A stretch of 64,000 nucleotides of DNA from Eggerthellaceae bacterium (GCA_910575165.1 CAJTDS010000002.1:248001-312000), one strand, 5' to 3'. Positions 17,072 to 26,116 are shown, counted from the stretch's first letter. Translations and numbers: made by a program. The notes: generated by a model from the letters alone, not told the origin.

Positions 17072-18004
17072 ATGACACGGTTGATGCAGTCGAATCTGAA
17101 GTGGCCATTCGTGGCCTTCATTGTGCTGGAGACGCTGATCTTCGGGTCGGGCAACGCCATCACGAAGATGGCCTACGACTCCATCACGCCCCTGTGGTGC
17201 CTGGCCATTCGCTTTGGCCTGGCCAGCGCCGTGTTCGTCCTGTTCTTCGGGCGTCGCATGGCGAGGTCGCTGCGTGGGGTGAAGGTGCGCGCGTGGCTGC
17301 CTGCCGCCGTCTGCATGGCGTTGTCTTATCTTTGCTGCAACGTGGCCCTGGATTTCACGACGGCCACCAACGTCGGTTTCCTGGTGGCGCTGCCTGTGGT
17401 GTTCGCGCCTATCCTCTCCTGTCTGGTGAACCGTACCCGCTACCCGTTGGCGTTCCTACCGTTCCAGGTGATCGTGGTGGTGGGTCTGCTGCTCCTGTGC
17501 GGTAACGGCGGCAGTCTGGTCTTCGGTATTGGCGAGCTGCTGGCGCTTGTTTCGTCGGTAGCCCTGGCCGGAGCCCTCGTGTTCGGCAAGAAAGGGCTCG
17601 CGCAGCTTGATGCCATTACCGTGGCCGGTACCCAGATTGTCATGTCCTTCGTGATGTGTCTGGGATGCGCCCTGGCCTTCGAGCCGCCCGTCGATCTGCT
17701 GGCGGTGAGCCCCAGCGCCTGGTGGACCATCGGCTTCCTGGCGCTGCTGTCCACGTGTCTCACGTTCTTCCTGCAGAACATTTCGCTCGAGAAGTTGCCT
17801 TCGACGACTGTGTCGCTGTTGCTCACGGGCGAGCCTGTGTTTACCGCCCTGTTCTCGTTCTTCCTGCTAGGGGAGACGTTGTCGATCATGGGTCTGCTGG
17901 GTGCTGCGCTCATCGTGGTTGCCGTGGTGGCTGCTACCTACGTGGAAGGCCGCGAGGACGCAAAGAGCGCTCCCGCCGCCGCGCCGGCATCCGTATCGGC
18001 CTAG
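17072..18004 (+). CDS. EamA/DMT-family transporter
   Basis: A 310-residue membrane protein with about ten helices in two repeats, as in the drug/metabolite transporter superfamily. Typical features are FGSGNAITKMAYDSITPLWCLAIRF in the first repeat and LSTCLTFFLQNISLEKLPSTTVSLLLTGEPVFTALFSFFLLGE in the second. The ATG at 17072 follows GAGGAGCAGG. Substrates of the family include amino acids and related metabolites; none can be named here. The divergent LysR regulator probably controls it. Confidence 0.92.
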   Translation: MTRLMQSNLKWPFVAFIVLETLIFGSGNAITKMAYDSITPLWCLAIRFGLASAVFVLFFGRRMARSLRGVKVRAWLPAAVCMALSYLCCNVALDFTTATNVGFLVALPVVFAPILSCLVNRTRYPLAFLPFQVIVVVGLLLLCGNGGSLVFGIGELLALVSSVALAGALVFGKKGLAQLDAITVAGTQIVMSFVMCLGCALAFEPPVDLLAVSPSAWWTIGFLALLSTCLTFFLQNISLEKLPSTTVSLLLTGEPVFTALFSFFLLGETLSIMGLLGAALIVVAVVAATYVEGREDAKSAPAAAPASVSA

Positions 18005-18095
18005 AGCGTCGGGTTGGCGCCGGTTTCGGCGTAGGGTGCCCCCTGCTATACGCTGCTATCGTTCGAAGGCCGTCGCGTTCGCGATTGGCTAGACC

Positions 18096-18155
18096 GCATG
18101 CCGGGCAGGTTCGTGCGCAAAAGCGCTCCAACCCGCCCGGCATGCGTGCTTTTTT
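18096..18155 (+). terminator. Long-stem terminator downstream of the EamA gene; copy 1 of a dispersed palindrome
   Basis: GCATGCCGGGCAGGTT (18096-18111) pairs with AACCCGCCCGGCATGC (18130-18145) with one mismatch, and six T residues follow at 18150-18155. This is a convincing intrinsic terminator for the EamA gene. The same 50-nt unit, including loop bases, recurs at 26410-26459. Confidence 0.75.
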
Positions 18156-18171
18156 CCGCCGCGACATACAC

Positions 18172-18275
18172 ATATCGAGACTAATTGTCCACGGAATTTC
18201 AAGCCTGCGAACTGGGGTTCTCTGAATATAAGCAGGTCAGAAGGCTGGTTTTCCGTGGACAAAACGTCTCGATAT
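18172..18275. repeat. Structured inverted-repeat element (~104 nt), possible RNA or MITE-like element
   Basis: Two perfect 10-bp stems nest: ATATCGAGAC (18172-18181) with GTCTCGATAT (18266-18275), and GTCCACGGAA (18187-18196) with TTCCGTGGAC (18251-18260), separated by a symmetric 5/5 internal loop. Inside, AGCCT/AGGCT encloses two adjacent hairpins (GAAC-TGGG-GTTC and TCTGA-N11-TCAGA), giving a three-way junction. All pairs are Watson-Crick, so the strand is not decided. No target duplication or transposase was seen. Confidence 0.7.
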
Positions 18276-18316
18276 GGGTAGATTTTCCCGCCTGTGCCAC
18301 TGAGACGGCGGCAGGC

Positions 18317-18652
18317 GTGCTCGTCGTTTCGCATTTCCAACAGCAAGACGAAAAGCGGGCGGAGTACGACAGGGCTGTCCATTTGTTTGAGCAGGGCGAG
18401 TATTGGCAATCTGCGGTTGCGTTCGCAGCCTTGGGGGATTTCTCCGATGCAGAAGAGCGGGCGGCTGAGGCGAATGAGCGGTATCGTGCAGACTGTTATG
18501 ATGCGGCTATGGAGGCATACGAACAGGGCGATTATCGACGGGCGATATCGAGGTTTGAGGGGCTGTTGCCTTACGCTACGGGGCAGGAGTATTCGCATCT
18601 ACAGGAGATGAGGGACAAAGCCGCCGAAGCCCTTGCTTCGTCCGAAGCTTAG
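18317..18652 (+). CDS. TPR-like helical protein, probably an N-terminally truncated remnant
   Basis: The frame encodes helical repeats resembling tetratricopeptide units, EYDRAVHLFEQGEYWQSAVAFAALGDFSDAEERAAEANERY and then YDAAMEAYEQGDYRRAISRFEGLLPY. Proteins with this pattern in related bacteria usually carry an N-terminal zinc ribbon and other domains, which are missing here. The frame runs upstream into the inverted-repeat element at 18172-18275, and no convincing start with a ribosome-binding site exists; the GTG at 18317 is only a placeholder giving 111 residues. A gene decayed by insertion of the upstream element is the simplest view, but a short functional protein is not excluded. Confidence 0.4.
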   Translation: MLVVSHFQQQDEKRAEYDRAVHLFEQGEYWQSAVAFAALGDFSDAEERAAEANERYRADCYDAAMEAYEQGDYRRAISRFEGLLPYATGQEYSHLQEMRDKAAEALASSEA

Positions 18653-18725
18653 TTATCGCCGGCGATTGCCTCGCGTGAGCTTCTTGGCCTGCTGTGCAAG
18701 CCACAGCGTTGGCCGCTTGATGATG

Positions 18726-18763
18726 AACCGCCCCGAAGCGTTCGTATGCGATTCGGGGCGGTT
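18726..18763. terminator. Perfect 12-bp stem-loop
   Basis: AACCGCCCCGAA (18726-18737) and TTCGGGGCGGTT (18752-18763) form a perfect stem with a 14-nt loop between the TPR-like remnant and the convergent flavodoxin-type reductase. It could end transcription from both sides. The rest of 18653-18874 shows nothing recognisable. Confidence 0.5.
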
Positions 18764-18874
18764 GCATTGGTGGGACTTTCGGGCTGTCGTAGGCAACTGT
18801 TCTGCGTCTGCGATCTTCTCGCTCGGATGCTAGTGGCGGATGCGTCGCATGGCGGCGTGTGGCGTGGTCGCCAT

Positions 18875-19522
18875 TTAAGCCAGCAGATCCTCGCGGACGA
18901 AGTGGGTCCAGGGCTTGTTGGGCTCCAGTTTGGGGGCGGGGATGCCGGCGGCTTTGCCTGCTTCGATGCACTTCAGCAGCCAGGCCATGTTCGTGCCCAA
19001 GGTGCGCATGGTGTACATGCCCTCGGCGTCGGCGCAGGTCTGTCCCGGCTCGCGGCCGTGGGCGACCAGCCAGTAGGTGGACGACACCAGCGGCATGCAG
19101 TTGATCTGGAAGTACTTGTCAATCTGATCGGCGGTGAGGGTGGTTCCGGCCCGGCGCGCCACGGCAATACCCGCCGCCGGCTTGAAGCGGAAGAGCGACC
19201 CTCCCGCGTAGAACATGCGGTCGAGCAGGCTTACCAGCGACCCGTTCATGCCAGCGTAGTACACCGGCGAGCCGATGATCAGGCCGTCAGCTTCGCCAGC
19301 CTTCTGGATGAGCTCGTTGCACACGTCGTCGGCGAACACGCACTTGTTGTCGCCGCGCCGGCCGCAGGTGCCGCAGGCGGTGCAGCCGTGGATGGCCTTG
19401 GCGCCGATCCAGGCGATCTCGGTCTCCACGCCGGCGTCGTTCAGCGCCCCGGCCACTTCCTCCAGCGCGCGTTGGGTGTTGCCTTTGGGCCGGGCGCTTC
19501 CGTTGATGAGCAGAACCTTCAT
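18875..19522 (-). CDS. NADPH-dependent FMN reductase / flavodoxin-fold protein
   Basis: A 215-residue flavodoxin-fold protein with the FMN phosphate-binding start MKVLLINGSARPKGNTQRAL and the motif IIGSPVYYAGMNGSLVSLLDRMFY. A Cys-rich patch, CTACGTCGRRGDNKC, is typical of the iron-sulfur flavoprotein-like group, though the classical compact FeS motif is only approximate. The start at 19522 follows GAGGAAG; an upstream extension is unsupported. It probably passes electrons to an unidentified acceptor. A related protein is encoded at 56718-57443. Confidence 0.88.
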   Translation of the reverse strand: MKVLLINGSARPKGNTQRALEEVAGALNDAGVETEIAWIGAKAIHGCTACGTCGRRGDNKCVFADDVCNELIQKAGEADGLIIGSPVYYAGMNGSLVSLLDRMFYAGGSLFRFKPAAGIAVARRAGTTLTADQIDKYFQINCMPLVSSTYWLVAHGREPGQTCADAEGMYTMRTLGTNMAWLLKCIEAGKAAGIPAPKLEPNKPWTHFVREDLLA

Positions 19523-19872
19523 GGGCTTCCTCTCGGTCTCGTCTTGATGGTCTGGGGAGATTCTATCACGGACGCTCGGAATCGCGGTATGCAACAAGGG
19601 CGGGTACGTCGGCGCACACGACCGAAGACGGAGGAAGGCAGGGGGTGACAGGGGCGGCAGGAGGTCGCATCCAGCGCCTTTTTTGGTGACGTTAGACGTG
19701 GCCTACTGTCGTTTTGCCGCCGCCTGGGCCTCTGCCTGCATCATTCTTATGCGGTCGTAAGGTTGATGGGCTTTGGAAACTCTTTCGCAACGACGCTCGG
19801 CCGCGCGCCCGCCGTTCGCGAACTTGATGCATCATGGTTGCAGCGACGGAATCGGATGCAAGGAGGTCTCTC
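19523..19872. other. Intergenic region without recognised features
   Basis: The 350-bp divergent gap between the flavodoxin-type reductase and the phasin-like gene should hold both promoters, but no convincing -35/-10 pair was found. The only clear signal is AGGAGG at its right end, the ribosome-binding site of the phasin-like gene. Confidence 0.6.
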
Positions 19873-20289
19873 ATGGCGAACGCGAACGACGGCATCAATA
19901 CCATAGCGGCGGGTTTCAAGAACGTCTTTCTGGCGGGCGTGGGGGCCATGGCGCTCACGGGCGAGAAGACCAAGGAACTGGTAGACCAGCTGGTGGCCAA
20001 GGGCGAGATCACCGTCGAGCAGGGCAAGCAGGTCACAACCGAGCTGCAGCAGAAGGCGGCCGAAGCGGCCAAAGACACGCGCGAGGACGTGCTGCGCGCC
20101 ATCATGAGCACCATGTCCCCCGAAGAGCGCGCCGACTTCGCGAAGAAGGCAACGGCCTACGCCGAGGAGACCGCCCAGGCGGTGCAGCAGGCCGCCGACG
20201 CCGCGGAGGCATCTGCGCCGGCTGCCGGCCAAGCTCAGGTGGTTGACGTGGAAGACGTTGTCGAGGAAGATACCGCCGAAACCAAGTAA
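19873..20289 (+). CDS. Phasin-like coiled-coil protein
   Basis: A 138-residue, largely helical, acidic protein. The N-terminal part, INTIAAGFKNVFLAGVGAMALTGEKTKELVDQLVAKGEITVEQGKQV, resembles phasin-like/poly(hydroxyalkanoate) granule-associated proteins, with a short amphipathic segment followed by a coiled coil. The tail is Ala- and Asp/Glu-rich. No PHA synthase is visible nearby, and many such proteins in anaerobes have no known granule role, so function is uncertain. AGGAGG lies at the correct distance from the ATG at 19873. The hydrolase gene follows after 24 bp and may be co-transcribed. Confidence 0.75.
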   Translation: MANANDGINTIAAGFKNVFLAGVGAMALTGEKTKELVDQLVAKGEITVEQGKQVTTELQQKAAEAAKDTREDVLRAIMSTMSPEERADFAKKATAYAEETAQAVQQAADAAEASAPAAGQAQVVDVEDVVEEDTAETK

Positions 20290-20313
20290 TTCCCTAGCGA
20301 AGGAGGGCCGCCC

Positions 20314-21078
20314 GTGTTCGTGCTGCTGCATGGGTTCGCCCAAACGCCCGCTACCTGGAAGCCCGTGGCCGACAAGCTGCGGGCTTCAGGCTATTCGGTG
20401 GAAGCCCCCAACCTGTACTCCCAGCTGCCCGAATGCGGCACACTTGACGGCCTGTGCGACTGGGTTGCGCAGCTGGTGGCGTCTTGTGCGCAAAATGCTT
20501 CGGTGGTGCTGGCGGGCTATTCCATGGGCGGGCGCGTGGCGGCGCAGACGCTCGTGCTCCATCCCGACCTGCCCGTAGCGGCCGTGGTGCTGGAAAGCGC
20601 GGGATTTGGGCCGCAAGACGATGCCGGGCGCGCGGCCTTGGCGGCTCGTAGCGCCCAGTGGGCGGAACGTTTGCGCCACGAGGGCGTAGAGCCGTTCATG
20701 GACTGGTGGGAGACACTGCCGCTGTTCGCCACACAGCAGTCGCTGCCGCCACAGGTTCGCCGGGCCGTAAGGCGCGAGCGTACGAGCTTCGATGCGGAAG
20801 CGCTGGCCCGAAGTTTGGAAGGCTGGGGCCAGCAGCACCAGTCGCTGCAGTCGGAGACGTTGGCGGCGCTGGGGCGTGCGCGGGACATGGGTGTTTCGCT
20901 GACCTACGTGGCAGGGTCGCTCGATAGGAAGTACTGCGCCCTGGCCGACCGCGCACGCGATGCGGGACTGTCGACGATCGCGGTCTCCGGCGCGGGGCAC
21001 AACGCGCACCTGGAAAAGCCCGACCGGTTCGCGGAACTGCTCGTGCAGGTGGCGAATGAGGCCGAAGTTCGGGCTTGA
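20314..21078 (+). CDS. Alpha/beta hydrolase (MenH-like)
   Basis: A 254-residue alpha/beta hydrolase. The start FVLLHGFAQTPATWKPVADKL, the nucleophile elbow GYSMGGR (Ser70), and the C-terminal GAGHNAHLEKPDRFAELL (catalytic His near 229) are visible. GYSMGGR and the overall length are reminiscent of MenH, the menaquinone-pathway SHCHC synthase, which would fit a menaquinone-respiring organism, but no other men gene is nearby so I do not assign it. Start GTG with AGGAGGGCC upstream. Confidence 0.85.
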   Translation: MFVLLHGFAQTPATWKPVADKLRASGYSVEAPNLYSQLPECGTLDGLCDWVAQLVASCAQNASVVLAGYSMGGRVAAQTLVLHPDLPVAAVVLESAGFGPQDDAGRAALAARSAQWAERLRHEGVEPFMDWWETLPLFATQQSLPPQVRRAVRRERTSFDAEALARSLEGWGQQHQSLQSETLAALGRARDMGVSLTYVAGSLDRKYCALADRARDAGLSTIAVSGAGHNAHLEKPDRFAELLVQVANEAEVRA

Positions 21079-21139
21079 TGGTCGGAAGACGGGCAGGGCG
21101 GCGTTCAGGAGTCGCGCTTTTCCCGAGATCGCTGAAGGC

Positions 21140-24100
21140 TTAAGCCCCCAGCCACGCCCCTGAGCCCGAGAACCGGTTCCACGCGCCGTCAACCCAGCGG
21201 CTGCCTGTAGCCATGGCGCCCGACGACTCCATCCAGTACCACGTGCCGCCCAGGTTCAGCCAACCCGTGACCATGGCGCCGCTGCCGGGGCGCAGGTAGT
21301 ACCAGGCGCCTCCCACGGACGCCCATCCCTCGGCCATGGCGCCCCCGGCCTTCAGGTAGTACCAGGTGCCACCCACCTGCTGCCACCCTTCGGCCATAGC
21401 GCCGCTACCGGGCTTGAGGTAGTACCAGGCGCCTCCCACGGACGCCCATCCCTCGGCCATGGCGCCGCTGCCGGGCCGCAGGTAGTACCACGTGCCGCCC
21501 ACCTGCTGCCACCCTTCGGCCATGGCGCCGCTCGCTTTCAGATAGTACCACGTGCCGTTCACCTTCTGCCAGCCGGTGAGCATGCCGCCGTTGCGGTCGA
21601 ACAGGTACCACGTGCCGCTGATGCGCTCCCAGCCACCCTTGGCCAGGCTGCCGTCGCTGTGGCGATACTGCCAAACGCCCGAGGTCAACGACCAGCCGTA
21701 TTTGACTGCCGGGGTGGTGGGAGCGGGCAGCTTGGCCACGGCCCGCGTCTCCTTGGCCCCGCAGCGCGAACAGGTCCGTGCGTCCTGACCTTGCGCCTGA
21801 ACGGTCGGCTCTTTCACGCGCACCCAGGCGCCGAAGCCGTGTCCAAGCGCCGCCAGGGTTCGCGTTTCGCTAGCGCCGCAGGTGCTGCAGGTGCGCTTCT
21901 GCTGCCCGGCTGCGGTGCAGGCGGCGTCCTTCGTCGTGGACCAGGCGCCCCATCGGTGCGTATGGGTCGCATCCGCGTAAGTAGCGGTGAAGGCGAAGGT
22001 GCCACCGCTCTTCCCTGTAGCGACGTTGCTCTTGTTCGTGTAGGTCACTTTCAGCGCGACGCTTTTCCGCACACCGCCCAGCGTGGCTGTCCATGAGCGT
22101 TGTCCCAGCTCGTAGGCGATCAGGTTGCCCAGGATGCTCTTGGTGGCGCCGTCGTAGGCGCTCAGCCAGCCTGCGTGGTTCTGAATCTTCTCCTCGATAG
22201 AGAACGATGCAGCGCCTTTGGCCAGGTGCTCGTTGATCTCGGCTTCGAATTCGTCTGCGAAGGGGTCGATGGCGCCGGTGCGGATGAAGTAGTTATCGTC
22301 AAGCGATGTGGACTCGTAACCAGCCACCGGCTGGGTGTGCCCGGGATGGGCCAGGGCCATCAGCTCGTCGGTAAGGCCGAAGTGGATGTGGCGCAGGTCC
22401 ACCGGCATTCCTGTGATGTTCTCGTCGTCCCAGGTGACGTCCACTTGGTACCATTTTCCATCCAGCCTCACGGCGGTCCATACGTGGTTGTCGGCCACCG
22501 AGGCGATGCGGCCGGTCTCTATGCCCACCGCCTTCAGCAGGTTGCAGTAGGCGGCATGGTAGCTTTCGCAATTGCCCAGACCGCGGGCCAGAACCCCTTC
22601 GGCGTTGACGAACCGCAGGTCGTACTCGGCATTGTCGATGAGGTAGTCGTGCAGCCACAGCGCCCGATCGAAATCGGTGGCGTTCGCCCCCAGGCTGGCG
22701 TTGCATTGGGCGGCGATGGCGGCGCAGCGGTTCGCGACCGAAGGCGCTTCGGCGCTGTTCAGCGTTAAGACAAGGTTGGACGAGGCCGTTTTCACCGGAC
22801 GGTCGCCGTACAGGTTGTCCTGCAACGTGATGCGCAGCCGATACGTTCCCGATACTGTGAACTCGAAGGGGAAAGAGCCTGCGTCCTGCATGGTATAGGC
22901 GTTGTTGAAGGTGGCGTTCGTGGGATCCACCAGGTTGGGGTAGTCGGACAGGCCGTCCGTAAGCATGGGTGACTGGAACGAGTACAGGTAGTCGCCTTTG
23001 CCGCCCCAGCCCTGGGCGAAGAAATCGGTGTCTTCGCCGGCTTTAAGGGCGTCGTACTTCACCACCAGCGCCAGATCTCCCGCGGTGCTGCTCTTCACGA
23101 AATCGCACAGCCTGTTGCCCTGCGGGGCGTAGCGTTTCCACTGGTAGTCGTCCAGGTTGCGGTTGCTGTCGGTGAAGGAGGAATCCCAGCCGTAGGTGGT
23201 GGCGCTGTCGGTCCAGCCGCTGTGGGGGTGGTAGCCGGCAGCGGGCGAAGCGAACCAGGTGCCGCTTTTCAGGAAGTAGCTGTAGTCCGGATTTCCGGCG
23301 GCGCCCGGGTCGTCGTTGTCGTCCCAGGTGGCATCCACGTGATACCACGATCCGTCCAGATTGACGGCGTTCCATGCATGGTTTTCGGAGGCAACCAGCA
23401 AAGGGGTGTTCTCCACTCCCGCCTGGTCTAGCAGGTAGGCCAGGGCGAACATGTACGACTGGCACACGCCCAAACCGTCCACCATGCACCCGTAGGCGGT
23501 GAACGACGGGTAGGAGGCCTTCGCCGCATCGCTGTCCTCGGCTTCCGGGTCGTTCGGGTCGGCGTCGGGCGCCACGGCGCCGCGGTTGTAGGTGGCGTGG
23601 TTGCACAGCCAGTCGTGCAGGGCGTACACCTTCGACTCGTCGGTCATGGAGTCGTCCACGCAGGCCAGCGCCCGCTGAACGTTCAGGTCGAAGTCGGCCT
23701 GCATCTGGGCCAAGGTGTCAGCATCGGTGGTGATGTAGGAGGGCAGGAGCGCCACGATCTGCGTGCGGTCGGCGCTCAGCGCCGCGTTTAGGTAGGTGCG
23801 CACGTTGAAGAGGCCAGGGCGGTCCAGCATGTGGTCGATGTAGCTGCGGAACAGCGCGTTGAACTGCTCGTTGGTGGCGGGCAGCGCCCCCAGGGAGGTG
23901 ACGTCGATGGCTGGGGCCGCGCTTTCCCAGCCGGCATCCAGGAGGGCGCCCAGCGCGGTCGATTCGGCAGTGATGCCCAGCGAGAAGGCGCTTGCCGGCT
24001 CGTCTGGGCTGTCGCCGCCGTCAAGGCTGCTTGCGGCCGCGTCGGGCGAGATGCTTACGGTGTAGCCGTCTTCGGGGAACAGCGGGTCGAACCCCACGAG

Positions 24101-24352
24101 GACGGTCGACGTTTCGTCAGCCCCCAGGGATTGCGCAGCTTGAAGCGCCTCTTCGGCCGTCGCGAAACCGCCGGCGGATGCTGCGGATGTCGCGGGTGCC
24201 GCAGATGCGTCGTCGGCCGCCTGGTTCGCCGCCAGCGGCTCAAGTCCTGATGGCGCGGCATCGGTTGCGAAAGCGGGAAGCGGGCAGAGGGTGGCGGCTA
24301 GGGCCGCGGCCAGGAGGGCGGAGAGCGCCCGAGTGCCGGTTATCTTCTGCAT
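21140..24352 (-). CDS. Large secreted surface protein: two transglutaminase-like domains and cell-wall-binding repeats
   Basis: A 1070-residue exported protein. It begins with a signal peptide (RALSALLAAALAATLCPLPAFA). Two transglutaminase-like cores follow: GVCQSYMF (Cys about 297) with ENHAWNAV and VDATWDD, then GNCESYHAAY (Cys about 594) with DNHVWTAV and VDVTWDD, so both Cys-His-Asp triads look intact. Two short Cys-paired segments (RTCSTCGASETR and RTCSRCGAKETR) come next, then about nine cell-wall-binding repeats of the GWQxVGGTWYYLxxxGAMAEG type to the C-terminus (about 887-1070). The repeats presumably anchor it non-covalently to the envelope. Transglutaminase-fold enzymes can be proteases or cross-linkers; the substrate is unknown. 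Confidence 0.92.
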   Translation of the reverse strand: MQKITGTRALSALLAAALAATLCPLPAFATDAAPSGLEPLAANQAADDASAAPATSAASAGGFATAEEALQAAQSLGADETSTVLVGFDPLFPEDGYTVSISPDAAASSLDGGDSPDEPASAFSLGITAESTALGALLDAGWESAAPAIDVTSLGALPATNEQFNALFRSYIDHMLDRPGLFNVRTYLNAALSADRTQIVALLPSYITTDADTLAQMQADFDLNVQRALACVDDSMTDESKVYALHDWLCNHATYNRGAVAPDADPNDPEAEDSDAAKASYPSFTAYGCMVDGLGVCQSYMFALAYLLDQAGVENTPLLVASENHAWNAVNLDGSWYHVDATWDDNDDPGAAGNPDYSYFLKSGTWFASPAAGYHPHSGWTDSATTYGWDSSFTDSNRNLDDYQWKRYAPQGNRLCDFVKSSTAGDLALVVKYDALKAGEDTDFFAQGWGGKGDYLYSFQSPMLTDGLSDYPNLVDPTNATFNNAYTMQDAGSFPFEFTVSGTYRLRITLQDNLYGDRPVKTASSNLVLTLNSAEAPSVANRCAAIAAQCNASLGANATDFDRALWLHDYLIDNAEYDLRFVNAEGVLARGLGNCESYHAAYCNLLKAVGIETGRIASVADNHVWTAVRLDGKWYQVDVTWDDENITGMPVDLRHIHFGLTDELMALAHPGHTQPVAGYESTSLDDNYFIRTGAIDPFADEFEAEINEHLAKGAASFSIEEKIQNHAGWLSAYDGATKSILGNLIAYELGQRSWTATLGGVRKSVALKVTYTNKSNVATGKSGGTFAFTATYADATHTHRWGAWSTTKDAACTAAGQQKRTCSTCGASETRTLAALGHGFGAWVRVKEPTVQAQGQDARTCSRCGAKETRAVAKLPAPTTPAVKYGWSLTSGVWQYRHSDGSLAKGGWERISGTWYLFDRNGGMLTGWQKVNGTWYYLKASGAMAEGWQQVGGTWYYLRPGSGAMAEGWASVGGAWYYLKPGSGAMAEGWQQVGGTWYYLKAGGAMAEGWASVGGAWYYLRPGSGAMVTGWLNLGGTWYWMESSGAMATGSRWVDGAWNRFSGSGAWLGA
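21200..21600. repeat. In-gene tandem repeats encoding cell-wall-binding units
   Basis: Units of about 60-66 bp, each containing GGTAGTACCA and GCCATGGCGCC-like cores, repeat within the 3' end of the surface-protein gene. They encode the WYYL-containing repeats. High DNA identity between neighbouring units allows copy number to change by recombination. Confidence 0.8.
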
Positions 24353-24493
24353 GGAAGCCCTTTCTGCAGGTCAGCTTCGTGCGATACGCGGATGCGCCGC
24401 GTGCGCAACCCGATGTCGGCGCAAGCGACGCATCCGTCTGGCGAAGCGCTTATTCTAGCGGAAAAGGCAGCTTTTTTCTACGGTCGGCCCAAG

Positions 24494-26116
24494 CTACTTC
24501 GCGAACTTGGAGTAGTCGTAGCCGCCGTGGGCTCCGTGGCGCTGGTGCGCCTTGCCCGGCCCCTCGGTTCCGTGCTCGGCGGCGCCTGCGGCCTTCTTCT
24601 TGGCTGCTTTGCGCAGGCGCTGCTCGGCGTTGCGCGCGTTGCGGGACCGCTCGTCGTCGGCGCCGTGCTTGTTGCGGCCGCCGTCGCGTTTCGGCCCGCT
24701 GCCTCCGCGACCGCCCCGAGCCTCGTCGCGCCCGCCAAAACTGCCCTTCGCCTTGCGACCTTTGCCCTCGCCGAAGGCTTTTGCCCGCCGTTCGGCGCGG
24801 TTGCCCTGTCCCGGCCTGGCTCCGCGCTCGCCGCGCTCCTCCATGCCGCGACGTGCCTGGCCCTTCGCGCCCTTGAGGCCCTTCGACCCCTTCGGGCCCT
24901 TGCGTACCGGCCGCTCGCTCATGCCCGCCGCGCCCTTCGCGCCGCGCCCCTTGCCCTTGCCGCCCTTCTTCTCCAGGTCGGCCATGTCGGTGGGGTAGTT
25001 CTCCAGCTCGGTGAAGTCCACTTCCTTCTGGATGAGCTTCTCGATGGCCTTCAGCGTCTTGGCCGACTCACGGGTGACGAAGGAAATGGCGAAGCCCTCC
25101 TCGCCGGCGCGTCCGGTGCGGCCGATGCGGTGCACGTAGTCCTCGGCCATGTCGGGCAGGTCGAAGTTCACCACGTAGTCCACTTCGGGCACGTCGATGC
25201 CGCGGGCCAGCACGTCGGTGGCCACCAGGATGTCCGCCTTGCCGCGCCGGAACGCCTCAAGGGCGCGCCGCCGCTGGGCCTGGGACTTGTCGGAGTGGAT
25301 GGATTCCGCCTGGTAGCCAGCCTTCTTCAGGGCCTCGGCGCAGTCTTCCGTGCGGCCCTTCGTGCGAGCGAACACGATGACGCGCTCGTGGCCCTTTTCT
25401 GCCAGCACCGCTTCCAGCAGCTCCTGTTTCTTGTGATTGGGGATGGGCAGCGCGTACTGGGCCACGGTCGCGGCGGTCTCGCCGTTGCGGGCGATCTCCA
25501 CCATGGCCGGGTTAGAAAGCAGCGTGCCCAGGTTCTTCTGAATGGACTCGTCGATGGTGGCCGAGAACAGCAGGGTTTGGCGCTCTTTCGGCGTAGCTTC
25601 TACAATGGTGGTGACGTCCGGCAGAAAGCCCATGTCAAGCATGCGGTCGGCTTCGTCGAGCACCAGCACCTGGATCTCCGACAGGTCCACCACGCCGCGG
25701 GCCATGAGGTCCTTCAGGCGCCCGGGGGTGGCGATGAGCACGTCGGTGCCGCGGCGCAGCTCTTGGATCTGGGGGCTGTAGGAGCTGCCGCCGTAGACCG
25801 TGGTGACGAAGTGGCCGGTCTTGCGCGATACCTGCATGGCCGTGCGCGAGATCTGCATGGCCAGCTCGCGGGTGGGGCTCACCACCAGCACGCGCGGCGC
25901 TCGCTTCCCGCGCTTGACCTTGGGAAGCTTGCCCAGCACCGGCAGCAGGAAGGCGGCGGTCTTACCGGTGCCCGTGCTGGCGGCGGCGATGACGTCGCGC
26001 CCTTCCAGCACCAGCGGGATGGATTGCTCCTGCACGGGGGTGGGCTCCAGGTAGCCCAGCTTGTCGACGGCTGCCAGAGCGCTTTCGGGCAGTCCGAGTT
26101 CGTTGAACGTGGTCAT
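24494..26116 (-). CDS. DEAD-box ATP-dependent RNA helicase (RhlE-like)
   Basis: A 540-residue RNA helicase. All core motifs are visible: the Q-motif region (TPVQEQSIPLVLEGRD), Walker A ASTGTGKT, PTRELAMQ, TPGRL, DEAD in VLDEADRMLDMGF, SAT in LFSAT, and ATDVLARGIDVP and HRIGRTGRAG in the second domain, ending near residue 375. The C-terminal tail of about 165 residues is very basic and rich in Gly, Lys and Arg (GKGKGRGAKGAAG and similar), which would bind RNA non-specifically. Proteins of this type remodel RNA in ribosome assembly or at low temperature. The gene is monocistronic. Confidence 0.95.
   Translation of the reverse strand: MTTFNELGLPESALAAVDKLGYLEPTPVQEQSIPLVLEGRDVIAAASTGTGKTAAFLLPVLGKLPKVKRGKRAPRVLVVSPTRELAMQISRTAMQVSRKTGHFVTTVYGGSSYSPQIQELRRGTDVLIATPGRLKDLMARGVVDLSEIQVLVLDEADRMLDMGFLPDVTTIVEATPKERQTLLFSATIDESIQKNLGTLLSNPAMVEIARNGETAATVAQYALPIPNHKKQELLEAVLAEKGHERVIVFARTKGRTEDCAEALKKAGYQAESIHSDKSQAQRRRALEAFRRGKADILVATDVLARGIDVPEVDYVVNFDLPDMAEDYVHRIGRTGRAGEEGFAISFVTRESAKTLKAIEKLIQKEVDFTELENYPTDMADLEKKGGKGKGRGAKGAAGMSERPVRKGPKGSKGLKGAKGQARRGMEERGERGARPGQGNRAERRAKAFGEGKGRKAKGSFGGRDEARGGRGGSGPKRDGGRNKHGADDERSRNARNAEQRLRKAAKKKAAGAAEHGTEGPGKAHQRHGAHGGYDYSKFAK

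Noticed and set aside
18185-18316. N-terminal extension of the TPR-like frame from TTG 18185
   Set aside because: This segment is the right part of the inverted-repeat element; its translation is not conserved-looking and TTG has no ribosome-binding site.
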